Below, piece by piece: positions 19,988-28,502 of a stretch of 64,000 nt of DNA. The position numbers and the translations under genes were made by a program. The stretch is from NCBI RefSeq assembly GCF_020707265.1, contig NZ_JAJFEQ010000006.1:186001-250000 (forward strand), in the 5' to 3' direction. The notes below the pieces were generated by a model, which saw nothing but the letters and a program-made list of their open reading frames with translations, was not told the origin of the DNA and made no database searches. The DNA is from Massilia sp. IC2-477. GTDB taxonomy: Bacteria > Pseudomonadota > Gammaproteobacteria > Burkholderiales > Burkholderiaceae_D. The stretch's first letter is position 1, and every line of letters begins with the position of its first letter.

Positions 19988-21403
19988 TTACTGTCGAGCT
20001 GACCCTGCATACAGATCGATGATGTCGCTGATCCCGTCCCGGCACACCGGGCAGAAGGCTTCGCTGCGGTCGAACATCAGGCATTGCATGGCGGGGCGGT
20101 AGTAGCCGCTGGCCTCATAATTCGCACCTTCGAAGGCGCCGACGTCGTGGCGATGCGGTTTTCCCGCAAACAGCGCCTCGGTCGCCTTCAGGTCGTCGCG
20201 GAACAGCGCATTCATCTCCGACTCCGGCCGGTTGGCCGCACGCAGCGCCGCCCTCTTCTTCTGGTAGGCGCGCGAGGCTTCTTCGTACTCCGCCTTCGGC
20301 CATGGCGTCGGTAGCGGCGTGCCCGCCTTCACGTGGCGCTTCCATTTGATGTTGGCAGGGTCGCGCAACGCGGTCACGTTTGGCTCCCACGGCTCCATGC
20401 GCGTGCTCGCCGCCGCATAGGCGACCGGCGAGGTGTAGTACTCGTCCGCCAGACCCGCGAAGTGGTGGCCGAATTCGTGCACGAACAGGTAGTTGGCCCA
20501 GGCATTGCCGGCCGCCGCGGTGCTGAACTGGCCGAAGATGCCGCCGCCGCCATAGGTTTCGTTGTTGACCAGGATTTCGATGAACTCATAGGGCGCGTGC
20601 TGGGCGATGTCGCGCAGCGCGCGGTTGTCCAGCGTGAGCACGTAACGTTCGCTGCCGAAGATGTCGTAGCGCGTGCCGAGCGGCGAGGCGCGGTGCACGC
20701 CGGTGGAAGGACGGCTGATGCCGGATTCGTTCGTCGGTAGCGCCAGCGCCCAGACGTTGAAATCCTTCGCGCGCTCCTTGAAAGGCGAGACCGTAAACAG
20801 GTGTTGCGCGAGGCGGCGCGCATCCGCCTCGAACTTCTTCATCTCGGCGCCGGTGTAGCCATCGCCCAGGATCAGCAGGTCGACCTTGTCGGGCGAGGCG
20901 CCGTTCACAATCACCGGGATCGGTTTCGCCGGCAGGTCGGGCTGCTTCTTCACGACCTCCGGCGCGTCGGTATCGACCTCGACGCTCCAGGCCACCGAGA
21001 ACTGATTCCGCTCGTCGCGCTTGAGGATGCGCACGCGCACCGGGCGGTCGGGCTTGGGAAAGCGCACCGACTCCTGGAAGCTGCGGCTGATCCTGTTCGC
21101 CTCATCGGTGGTGCGCCACTCGCCGAAGACGGTCGAGAAGCCGCGCGAGTACAGCAGGTCGCCGGTCTTTGCATCCACCACCTCGACCCGGTTCTGGCCG
21201 CGGTTGGTCTCGTCGAGATTGCGCGCGGTGCTGCCGGGCCATGGCAGCGGCTCGATCACGACGCGCTCCAGCGCGTATCCGTCGGATAGCGCATTGCCGC
21301 TGTGGGCGTAGTCGAGGCGGACGGTAGCCGGCTGGGCTGCGTGGGCAAGGCTTGCGGCCAGCGCCAGCGCGCAGGTGACCACTCTGAAGGCGAAGGAGAT
21401 CAT
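19988..21403 (-). CDS. Secreted metallopeptidase, M64 (IgA peptidase) family
   Basis: 471 residues with a signal peptide ending near AHAAQ and a GAGGA ribosome site before ATG 21403. An N-terminal M64 domain of beta-sandwich type is followed by the catalytic part with DLLILGDGYT and the zinc motif H309-E-F-G-H313-H-F-A-G-L-A-D, which is the HExxHxxGxxD form of M64. Close to the C-terminus CLM, FCPVC carry Cys residues that may form disulfides. It would act as an extracytoplasmic protease; the IgA name comes from the founding Clostridium enzyme and does not imply that substrate here. It lies alone before the cyanophycinase gene on the same strand, 70 bases downstream of it. Confidence 0.9.
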   Translation of the reverse strand: MISFAFRVVTCALALAASLAHAAQPATVRLDYAHSGNALSDGYALERVVIEPLPWPGSTARNLDETNRGQNRVEVVDAKTGDLLYSRGFSTVFGEWRTTDEANRISRSFQESVRFPKPDRPVRVRILKRDERNQFSVAWSVEVDTDAPEVVKKQPDLPAKPIPVIVNGASPDKVDLLILGDGYTGAEMKKFEADARRLAQHLFTVSPFKERAKDFNVWALALPTNESGISRPSTGVHRASPLGTRYDIFGSERYVLTLDNRALRDIAQHAPYEFIEILVNNETYGGGGIFGQFSTAAAGNAWANYLFVHEFGHHFAGLADEYYTSPVAYAAASTRMEPWEPNVTALRDPANIKWKRHVKAGTPLPTPWPKAEYEEASRAYQKKRAALRAANRPESEMNALFRDDLKATEALFAGKPHRHDVGAFEGANYEASGYYRPAMQCLMFDRSEAFCPVCRDGISDIIDLYAGSARQ

Positions 21404-21473
21404 GGATGGTCCTCGTACGGTAGATCATCCATTGTAATGCCGGCCGGCGGCGTTTCGGAACAGCCGAAGCTCC

Positions 21474-22775
21474 TCAGTTGGCGGCGTCGATGCGGCCGGC
21501 GCCGCCCGAACCGCCGGCCACGCTCTCGACCTGCCGGTACTGGTACAAGGGCCGCTGCACCACGATCGGCCGGATGTCGAGCCGCATGTTGTAGACCGAG
21601 TACTGCTCGGTGAAGATCGACTGGTAGCCGACGCTGTCGCCGGTGCGGGTGAGCTTGAACTCGAAGCCGAGGTCGGGCTGCACGCCGTTCGGGCTGTCGA
21701 GCGAGAGCCCGATGGCTTCCGGCTGGTCGCTGTCGATCAGCTTGGCCATCAGGTCGACCACGGTGCTGTTGCCGAGGATGTCGGCCGAGAACAGCGGCTC
21801 GCGGTAGTACGGCCGCGCCGGATCGACGCGATTCTCCGCCTTGTCGGGCGCGGGCGTGAAGGTCTGGGTCTGGAGGTTGAAGCGGTCGCCGTTGTCCAGG
21901 TAGCTGAGGCGCACGTTGCTGATGTTGAGCGGACCGTCGCGCGGCTCGGCCTTCGACAGATCGACCAGCAGCGCGCCGCGGTAGCCGATGACTTCGACTT
22001 CGCGGTTCGGTCCCACCACCATGGCCGTGTTCTCATCGATGCCGAGGCCGATCTTGTAGCCCTTCTTGAGCATCGCCGGCACCATGCGCGCGAAGCGGCC
22101 GCGCACCAAGAGGTGCTGGTCGATGAACACGTCGTCACCGATGAAGCCCAGGCCCGGCGCGATTTCCTTGCCCTCGTCGAGGCCGAGCTTCATGGTCGCG
22201 AGCACCGGCTTGGGGTGGCCGAACATGGTGCTGCTCATGATGGCGGCGCCGGCGCTGGAACCGGCCAGCATGCCGCCGCGCCGGTACATGTCCCACAGGG
22301 CGTCGAGCATGCGGGTATTGCTGCCGTCCGCGCGCCGCAGCGCGCGCGTGATGCGGCCCTGGTCGCCGCCGGCAAAGAAGGCCCCGCCGGCCGAACGCAC
22401 CGCCGCGGCCAGCGCCGGATCGTCGGCCGCGGCCTGGTAGTCGATGCCGGACAGGCGCACCGCGACCGGCACGAAGAAAGCCTTGGCGCCGTACTGGTTG
22501 AATCGGTCTACGAGGAACTTGCCGGTCTTTTCAGGGCTGGCCGAGGCCGACGCGAACACGGCGATGCGCGCACCCTTGCCGCCCGCCAGCTGGACCATGC
22601 GTTCCCATACCGTGGAATTGTCGGCACGCAAGGCGCCGCCGATGATGACGAGCGAACCCTTGGGCTGGGCCGCCACGGGAGCCGCAGCTGCCAGCGGATG
22701 GCCGGCCAGCAGGGCCAGGGCGAACGCCAGGCAGGCGGCAAATCGGACGACGGGGTGGACGACGGCGCGCGGCAT
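21474..22775 (-). CDS. Secreted cyanophycinase, peptidase S51
   Basis: 433 residues with AGGAA before ATG 22775 and a signal peptide ending near LAAAAP (about 32). The S51 core has VIIGGALR, FFAGGDQGRI and the nucleophile S174 in AGSSAGAA, then the DQHL and GIDENTA segments typical of cyanophycinase. The extra C-terminal 130 residues are as in extracellular CphE-type enzymes. It would cut multi-L-arginyl-poly-L-aspartate to beta-Asp-Arg dipeptides outside the cytoplasm, so it likely feeds on cyanophycin released by other bacteria. No cyanophycin synthetase is in the window. Confidence 0.9.
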   Translation of the reverse strand: MPRAVVHPVVRFAACLAFALALLAGHPLAAAAPVAAQPKGSLVIIGGALRADNSTVWERMVQLAGGKGARIAVFASASASPEKTGKFLVDRFNQYGAKAFFVPVAVRLSGIDYQAAADDPALAAAVRSAGGAFFAGGDQGRITRALRRADGSNTRMLDALWDMYRRGGMLAGSSAGAAIMSSTMFGHPKPVLATMKLGLDEGKEIAPGLGFIGDDVFIDQHLLVRGRFARMVPAMLKKGYKIGLGIDENTAMVVGPNREVEVIGYRGALLVDLSKAEPRDGPLNISNVRLSYLDNGDRFNLQTQTFTPAPDKAENRVDPARPYYREPLFSADILGNSTVVDLMAKLIDSDQPEAIGLSLDSPNGVQPDLGFEFKLTRTGDSVGYQSIFTEQYSVYNMRLDIRPIVVQRPLYQYRQVESVAGGSGGAGRIDAAN

Positions 22776-22842
22776 ACGACTTCCTCTCGATTGAGACTAT
22801 CGTAAGCCTGATTCCAGATGCCCGTCGCCGTGTTGAGTCTGC

Positions 22843-23280
22843 TCAGGACAAATATATGTTCGGAAAGTAGCGCTCCATCAGGGTGGCCGGCTGCTGGGGC
22901 GCGGTGAATCCGAAGCGTTCGTACAGGCTGTGCGCATCGCTGGTGGCCAGCGTGAAACGGCGCAGTTTCTGCAGGCTGGGGTGGCGCAGCACCACCCCGA
23001 TCAACTGCTTGCCATAACCGTGGCCGCGGTATTCCGGCACCACGAACACATCCACCAGGTTGGCGAAGGTCGCAAAGTCGGTGATGACACGCGCGAAGGC
23101 GATCTGGCGCCCGTCGAGGTAACCGCCGAAGCACAGCGAATTCTCGATGGCGCGCTCGACCACCGGCCGCGAAATGCCGACCGCCCAGGTCGACTGCTCG
23201 CTGAGGAAGCGGTAGATCATCGGGATGTCCAGCCGCGACTGGTCGGTACTGACCTGGAAGCTTGAATCGTTGGTAATCAT
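22843..23280 (-). CDS. GNAT family N-acetyltransferase
   Basis: 145 residues, single GNAT domain. The acetyl-CoA loop is VVPEYRGHGYGKQLI (motif A, Q/RxxGxG/A reads RGHGYG) after a VDVFV strand; motif B is LYERFGFTAP near the C-terminus. Substrate cannot be told. It stands alone, 67 bases upstream of the cyanophycinase in the same direction. Confidence 0.88.
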   Translation of the reverse strand: MITNDSSFQVSTDQSRLDIPMIYRFLSEQSTWAVGISRPVVERAIENSLCFGGYLDGRQIAFARVITDFATFANLVDVFVVPEYRGHGYGKQLIGVVLRHPSLQKLRRFTLATSDAHSLYERFGFTAPQQPATLMERYFPNIYLS

Positions 23281-23378
23281 GGAAGCGGTGAATCTGGCTT
23301 AAAAACCAATTTTAGCGCCCTTTGATTGATGTATTAGTTTCAATTGGACAGGGCGCAAGGGCTGGAGCGGATGGCGGC

Positions 23379-23984
23379 TCAGCCGTTACGCAGGTAGCGC
23401 TCCGGCAACTGCAGCTTTGCGTCCTCGGCGCGCCAGATCAGGCTGAGTACATACCAGCGCTTGCCGTCGTGGATCAGCTGGATGCTGTTGATGCCGCGCA
23501 TGAAGGGTTTGGCGTCGTCCTTGGCATGACGCGCTTCATAGGTGCTGAACACGTGGGCGATCTGGCCGAAGACTTCCTGGGTGCGCGCCTTCTCCGTTTC
23601 GAAGAAACCCATGGTGGCGAAGGCTTTGGTGTTGCGGGCGATGTAGTCTTCCGGGCTCATGGCGCGCAGGACGTAGCTGCCATCCGGGCGCATGCCGACC
23701 GCGCCCATTCGTCCTTCCGGTGCGAACAGGGAACGCATGCGGTCCCAGTCGCGCGGCGCGCCAGCCGGGCCGGAGATCACGTCGTACAGGGCGGCGATGA
23801 TGGCGTCGATCGAGGCAACGTCGGCCGGGCGCGCCGCCGGCATGCTGGGCGCCGCCGGTGCGGGCGGCGGCGCGATCGCGGTAGGCGTGGCCTGCGCCGC
23901 AGGTACTACCGGCGCCGCCTGCTGGGCCAATGCCGCCGGCGCCGTGAATGCCAATACAAGGCCGAGCTGGGCCAAACGAGTCAT
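23379..23984 (-). CDS. Secreted NTF2-like / SnoaL-like protein
   Basis: 201 residues from ATG 23984, preceded by AGGGGGAC. The frame is open up to 24059, but 23984 begins a standard signal peptide that ends near ALAQQ. An Ala/Pro-rich linker (about 20-55) leads to a cone-shaped NTF2-like domain: IDAIIAALYDVISG, then DWDRMRSLFAPEGRM and the C-terminal GKRWYVLSLIWRAED. Proteins of this type bind small ligands or act as enzymes; no catalytic residue can be named. Function unknown. Divergent from argH. Confidence 0.75.
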   Translation of the reverse strand: MTRLAQLGLVLAFTAPAALAQQAAPVVPAAQATPTAIAPPPAPAAPSMPAARPADVASIDAIIAALYDVISGPAGAPRDWDRMRSLFAPEGRMGAVGMRPDGSYVLRAMSPEDYIARNTKAFATMGFFETEKARTQEVFGQIAHVFSTYEARHAKDDAKPFMRGINSIQLIHDGKRWYVLSLIWRAEDAKLQLPERYLRNG

Positions 23985-24124
23985 GCGTCCCCCTGAGATT
24001 CTTGTTGTTGAATGAGTCGCCACATCATCACGCATTTCCCGGCGCTTGTCACCCACCATGGGTGGGGCCGGGTGAGGTCGGCACGCGTCCTTTATAATCG
24101 GGGGATACCAAAAGGGATCCCACC

Positions 24125-25522
24125 ATGACCGATCAATTCTCCAAGAAGGCCGAAGCCTGGTCTGCGCGCTTCACCGAACCTGTCTCCGACCTCGTCAAGC
24201 GCTATACCGCCTCCGTGTTCTTCGACAAGCGCCTGGCGCCCTTCGACATCCAGGGCTCGCTGGCCCACGCCGAAATGCTGGCGGCGCAAGGCATCATCAG
24301 CGAGCAGGACCGTGCCGAGATCGAGCGCGGCATGGCGCAGATCAAGGGCGAGATCGAGGCCGGCAGCTTCGAATGGCTGCTCGACCTGGAAGACGTGCAC
24401 CTGAACATCGAGAAGCGCCTGACCGAGCTGGTGGGTGACGCCGGCAAGCGCCTGCATACGGGCCGCTCCAGGAATGACCAGGTCGCGACCGACATCCGCC
24501 TGTATGTGCGCGCGGCGATCGACGACATCCTGGGCCTGCTCGCGAGCCTGCGCGGCGCACTGACCGATCTGGCCGAGCGCCATGCCGACACGATCATGCC
24601 GGGCTTTACCCACCTGCAGGTTGCCCAGCCGATCACCTTTGGACACCACATGCTGGCCTACGTCGAGATGTTCGGCCGCGATGCCGAGCGCATGCAGGAC
24701 GCACGCCGCCGCGTGAACCGCCTGCCGCTGGGCGCTGCCGCCCTGGCCGGCACCACCTTCCCGATCGACCGCCTGCGTGTAGCGAAAACCCTGGGCTTCG
24801 AGGACGTGTGCCACAACTCGCTGGACGCCGTGTCCGACCGCGATTTTGCGATCGAGTTCACCGCAGCGGCATCCCTGATCATGATGCACGTCTCGCGCTT
24901 CTCGGAAGAGCTGGTCATGTGGATCAGCCCGCGCATCGGCTTCATCGACATCGCCGACCGCTTCTGCACCGGCTCGTCGATCATGCCGCAGAAAAAGAAC
25001 CCGGACGTGCCGGAACTGGCGCGCGGCAAGACCGGCCGCGTCTACGGCCACCTGAACGGCCTGCTGACCCTGATGAAAGGCCAGCCGCTGGCCTACAACA
25101 AGGACAACCAGGAAGACAAGGAACCGCTGTTCGATACCATCGACACCGTCACCGACACCCTGCGCATCTTTGCCGACATGGCAGGCGGCATCACGGTCAA
25201 GGCCGAGAACATGCGTGCGGCCGCGTTGCAGGGTTACGCCACGGCGACCGACCTGGCCGACTACCTGGTCAAGAAGGGCCTGCCCTTCCGCGACGCGCAC
25301 GAAGCGGTGGCGCACGCGGTGCGCGCCTGCGATGTTGCCGGCTGCGACCTGTCGGAGATGCCGCTGGAAAAGCTGCGCGAGTTCTCGCCGCTGATCGAGC
25401 AGGATGTGTTTGCCGTCTTGAGCCTGGAAGGTTCGGTGGCGGCGCGCGATCACGTGGGTGGGACGGCGCCGAAGCAGGTGCGCAAGGCGATCGAACGCGT
25501 GCGCAAGCAGCTCGCAGGATGA
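24125..25522 (+). CDS. argH: Argininosuccinate lyase
   Basis: 465 residues, full length. The fumarase/aspartase superfamily signature [12 protein letters not shown] starts at G283 and holds the catalytic Ser; the substrate loops [12 protein letters not shown] and [10 protein letters not shown] are also present. It splits argininosuccinate into arginine and fumarate in the cytoplasm, the final step of arginine synthesis. No other arg gene is near. The inverted repeat after its stop may serve as 3' end. Confidence 0.98.
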   Translation: MTDQFSKKAEAWSARFTEPVSDLVKRYTASVFFDKRLAPFDIQGSLAHAEMLAAQGIISEQDRAEIERGMAQIKGEIEAGSFEWLLDLEDVHLNIEKRLTELVGDAGKRLHTGRSRNDQVATDIRLYVRAAIDDILGLLASLRGALTDLAERHADTIMPGFTHLQVAQPITFGHHMLAYVEMFGRDAERMQDARRRVNRLPLGAAALAGTTFPIDRLRVAKTLGFEDVCHNSLDAVSDRDFAIEFTAAASLIMMHVSRFSEELVMWISPRIGFIDIADRFCTGSSIMPQKKNPDVPELARGKTGRVYGHLNGLLTLMKGQPLAYNKDNQEDKEPLFDTIDTVTDTLRIFADMAGGITVKAENMRAAALQGYATATDLADYLVKKGLPFRDAHEAVAHAVRACDVAGCDLSEMPLEKLREFSPLIEQDVFAVLSLEGSVAARDHVGGTAPKQVRKAIERVRKQLAG

Positions 25523-25527
25523 TTCCC

Positions 25528-25655
25528 GTAGGGTGGGCGGCTTCGCCGCCCACGCGGTCCACGTCCGCCAGCACGATCGCGACATATCGTATTTCGGCGA
25601 TCACCGCGTGGGCGGCGAAGCGTGATCCGGTCCACTGGACCAGATCACCCCTACG
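25528..25655. repeat. Composite inverted-repeat element A, copy 2
   Basis: Begins with the same GTAGGGTGGGCGG as the copy after parC, which here folds at once into an 8-bp hairpin (25533-25540 with 25546-25553). An 11-bp inverted pair links 25547-25557 and 25604-25614. It ends in a 27-base near-palindrome (25622-25648, one mismatch) that recurs perfectly between paaA and paaB. Located between the convergent argH and rsgA genes. Confidence 0.8.
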
Positions 25656-25666
25656 TATGGAAGTGA

Positions 25667-26701
25667 TCAACCGCTTCGTTTGTCGCGACTGCGCTGCTTT
25701 GCCTCCTTCATCAACACCTTCCACTTCCCGCGCTCTGCAATCCGCTCCAGCGCCGTCTGCTCCGCCCTTCTGACCTCGCGCAAGAGCTTGCGGTAGTTCT
25801 GCAGCCGGTCCGCATCCACCACCCCACGCACCGCACACCCCGGCTCGCTTTCATGGCGGCAATCGCGAAACTGGCATCCCTCCGCCAGCGCGGCGATGTC
25901 GTTGAACGACATCCCGAGTTCCTCCTCGTCCGCATCCGGCTGCCAGGCGCGCAGCCCCGGCGTGTCGATGATGCAGGCGCCGCCAGGACAGCGGTGCAGC
26001 GAGCGCGAGGTCGTCGTGTGGCGCCCACGGTCGTCGCCATGCCGGGTGCCGCCGGTGGCCTGGGCGGCGCCGGTCAGCGCATTGGTGAGGGTCGACTTGC
26101 CCACGCCCGAGGAACCCAGCAGCACCAGGGTCTGCCCTCTTCCCAGCCAGGGCGCCAGCACGCCGGCATCCATCTGCTCAGACGGAATCAGGTGCAGCAG
26201 GGGGACGTCGTCCGGAATGCGCTGGCGCAATTGGGCCATCCGCTCTTCCACGTCGGTGCCGATGTCGGGCTTGGTCAGGACCATGACGGGTTCCACACCG
26301 CTCGCCCGCACCACGGCGATGTAGCGCTCCATGCGGCGCGGATTGAAGTCATTGTCCAGGCCCATCAGCAGCAAGGCCGTGTCGACATTGCTGGCCAGGA
26401 CTTGTCGGCCCGAGGGCGTACGCCGCGCCAGCTGGGTGAAGGGCTCGAGGGTATGGTCGAGCCAGTACTCGCCCAGGCCGTGGGTGACCAGTACCCAGTC
26501 GCCCACGACGGAGTGGCCTGCGTTCACGAAGCGCGGACTGCGTGCAGGAAAGGATTCGCGGCCGTCGTCCAGTATCAGGACGTCGCGCTGGACGGAGGTG
26601 ACGCGGGCAAGGCGGTGTTGCGGCAGTGCAGCCGCGAGTTGCGAAACGAAATGCTGCTTGAAACCGATCCCGTGGAGGGTCGGAAAATCGATGTCGATCA
26701 T
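25667..26701 (-). CDS. rsgA: Ribosome small-subunit GTPase RsgA
   Basis: 344 residues from ATG 26701. The GTPase motifs come in the circularly permuted order of this family: G4 LTKPD, then the P-loop GSSGVGKST, then switch and G3 DTPG. An N-terminal OB-fold precedes them, and the C-terminal zinc finger shows CQFRDCRH and SEPGC. The N-terminus (DIDFPTLHGIG) is that of the longer proteobacterial YjeQ/RsgA paralogue. It checks late maturation of the 30S subunit. The start lacks a strong ribosome site, and the frame is open about 85 bases further up without an ATG. Confidence 0.93.
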   Translation of the reverse strand: MIDIDFPTLHGIGFKQHFVSQLAAALPQHRLARVTSVQRDVLILDDGRESFPARSPRFVNAGHSVVGDWVLVTHGLGEYWLDHTLEPFTQLARRTPSGRQVLASNVDTALLLMGLDNDFNPRRMERYIAVVRASGVEPVMVLTKPDIGTDVEERMAQLRQRIPDDVPLLHLIPSEQMDAGVLAPWLGRGQTLVLLGSSGVGKSTLTNALTGAAQATGGTRHGDDRGRHTTTSRSLHRCPGGACIIDTPGLRAWQPDADEEELGMSFNDIAALAEGCQFRDCRHESEPGCAVRGVVDADRLQNYRKLLREVRRAEQTALERIAERGKWKVLMKEAKQRSRDKRSG

Positions 26702-26828
26702 GACGATGTGTGTTCCATTCGAATGTCGCAACAGGCGTGCGCAGGCAGCCGCGGCAATGGCGGCAGGGTCAGGGAATGGAAGGTCGGCGCACTAACGCGC
26801 CTGGATCATCGTCGTGACGAAGGGTGCG

Positions 26829-26867
26829 CTAGGGGACCGACCGGAGGGCGGTATCAGGCTGGTTCAT
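26829..26867 (-). other. Possible 12-codon leader ORF upstream of rsgA
   Basis: On the minus strand an ATG at 26867 follows GAGGAGACGCCAA, a better ribosome site than rsgA itself has, and codes for 12 residues (MNQPDTALRSVP) before TAG. GCGCAC and GTGCGC repeats just after it could pair. The rest of the roughly 300-bp gap between rsgA and the HAD gene shows no other gene. Whether the peptide is translated is unknown. Confidence 0.3.
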
Positions 26868-26998
26868 TTGGCGTCTCCTCGGATCGGTTGAAAGGACTTG
26901 TAGTCTGGCAGCAGGCTGTCGCAGCGTCAAGGTGAGCGAAGCCATTGCGGCTTTTGCGCTATGCTGGATCCCCCCTTTCCGACTACGAGAATGTTTCC

Positions 26999-27682
26999 GT
27001 GACACCGACCAATCCTTCCGTCCTGCCCTCGCGCGAATACGCCGCCTTCCTGTTCGACATGGACGGCACCATCCTGACCTCGATCAAGTCCGCCGAGCGG
27101 GTGTGGAGCGCCTGGGCAACGCGGCACGGTCTCGACCCGGTGAGCTTCGTACCGACCGTGCACGGCAAGCGTACGGAAGACACGATTCGTGCGATCGGCC
27201 TGCCCGGTGTCGACCCGGTGGCCGAGGCGCTGGGCATCGCGCTGGCCGAGATCGAGGACGTGGGCGACATCGAGGAAATTGCCGGCGTCGGCCGCTTCCT
27301 GGCCAGCCTGCCGACCGACCGCTGGGCTATCGTCACCTCGGCCTCGCGCGCCCTGGCAACGGCGCGCATCGCAGCCGCCGGCCTGCCCCTCCCGCCGCTG
27401 CTGGTATCGGCCGACGACGTCAAGCGCGGCAAGCCGAATCCGGATCCCTTCCTGCTGGGTGCGCAAAAGCTTGGGGTTTCTCCACAGGATTGCCTGGTGT
27501 TCGAGGACACGACGATCGGCCTCGCTGCGGCCGAGGCAGCGGGCATGGACAGCATCGTCGTGACGGCCACGCATACGCATCCGGTCGAAACGCGCTCCGC
27601 TCCGGTGGCGGACTATCTCGACCTCGTTGCTGTGCGCAAAGAAGGTGGGCTATTGAAAGTGCAGCGCAAGATCGGGCACTGA
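26999..27682 (+). CDS. HAD-IA family sugar-phosphatase-like hydrolase
   Basis: 227 residues if the GTG at 26999 is used; the frame opens at TTG 26945 but no ATG lies before the domain. Motif I is FDMDGTI with both Asp, motif II TSAS, motif III the Lys of KRGKPNPDPF, and motif IV VFEDTTIG. The helical cap sits between motifs I and II. This pattern is common in phosphatases of small sugar phosphates such as 2-deoxyglucose-6-phosphate or the YfbT type. Actual substrate is unknown. The ribosome site is weak, so the start is uncertain. Confidence 0.85.
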   Translation: MTPTNPSVLPSREYAAFLFDMDGTILTSIKSAERVWSAWATRHGLDPVSFVPTVHGKRTEDTIRAIGLPGVDPVAEALGIALAEIEDVGDIEEIAGVGRFLASLPTDRWAIVTSASRALATARIAAAGLPLPPLLVSADDVKRGKPNPDPFLLGAQKLGVSPQDCLVFEDTTIGLAAAEAAGMDSIVVTATHTHPVETRSAPVADYLDLVAVRKEGGLLKVQRKIGH

Positions 27683-27752
27683 AGGCAGACGCCTTGTACT
27701 GACGCGGACGATACCCACATGACAGGTATCGACATACACCATGGAGGTGCGC

Positions 27753-27980
27753 ATGCACCGCTATCGCAACACGAGTGGCGAATCCGGCGTGATCGCCTAT
27801 GACATCGACAAGGACTCGATCACCATCCAGTTCACCGGCGGTGACCGCTATCTCTACACCGAGCGTAGCGCTGGCGCCGAGAACATTGCCAGGATGCAGG
27901 AACTGGCCCGTGAGGGCCGCGGGCTGTCGACCTTCGTCAGCCAGCACATCCGCAGCCGCTATGCGCGCAAGCTGAACTAA
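27753..27980 (+). CDS. Small KTSC-like domain protein
   Basis: 75 residues from ATG 27753, which has GGAGG five bases upstream. The fold pattern resembles KTSC domains: a hydrophobic strand (GVIAYDIDKDSITIQF), a Gly-Gly turn with a RYLYT strand, a helix, and the end FVSQHIRSRYARKL that matches the usual NxxIRxxY end. Cytoplasmic, no Cys. KTSC proteins have no settled function. It lies 70 bases after the HAD gene on the same strand. Confidence 0.7.
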   Translation: MHRYRNTSGESGVIAYDIDKDSITIQFTGGDRYLYTERSAGAENIARMQELAREGRGLSTFVSQHIRSRYARKLN

Positions 27981-27986
27981 GCAAGA

Positions 27987-28451
27987 TCAGTCGCGCGGCG
28001 GATAAGGCGTACCGTCCTTGTGCGAATACGAATCGGTGGCGCCATCGTAGTGCAGGTCGATGTCCGGGTAGGTCGCCGTATCCTGCTCGATGCGCGAACC
28101 GACGCACAGGAATACGCCCGGACCCCAGCTGCGGTTGATCAAATGGTGGCCGTTTGGCTTTCCGCCCGGGAAGGTCGCGCAGTCGCCTGCGCGCATCAGC
28201 GTTTCCCCTTCGTCGGTAATCAGTACTAATTCTCCTGACACCACCATCACGAACTCATCCTCGTGCGAGTGCCAGTGGCGCTGCGACGAGGCCGCGCCCG
28301 GCTGCAGTTCAACCAGGTTGACGCCGAACTGGGTCAGGCCGCCGGCATCGCCAAGGGCCTGCTTCGTGCGTCCATCCACCAGCTCGGCGAACTGTTCGGG
28401 GTAGCGGGTGCCACCCACCACGGGAATGCTGCTCAGATCCAGTCTCGACAT
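27987..28451 (-). CDS. Cupin-domain protein
   Basis: 154 residues with one cupin barrel. Motif 1 is HWHSHEDEFVMVVSG with the metal ligands His, His and Glu; motif 2 is FPGGKPNGHHLIN with His. The protein thus keeps a full metal site. Related small cupins bind sugars or act as isomerases or sensor proteins; nothing more can be said. Converges with the KTSC-like gene with seven bases between. Confidence 0.85.
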   Translation of the reverse strand: MSRLDLSSIPVVGGTRYPEQFAELVDGRTKQALGDAGGLTQFGVNLVELQPGAASSQRHWHSHEDEFVMVVSGELVLITDEGETLMRAGDCATFPGGKPNGHHLINRSWGPGVFLCVGSRIEQDTATYPDIDLHYDGATDSYSHKDGTPYPPRD

Positions 28452-28502
28452 GCGTAAGTCTCCAAGGAAATTATCGGAGACGGCGATGCCGTTTCCGTGC
28501 GG

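Noticed and set aside
24054..24068. Small CCCACC/GGTGGG hairpin before argH
   Set aside because: Only six base pairs and no link to a known leader or riboswitch.
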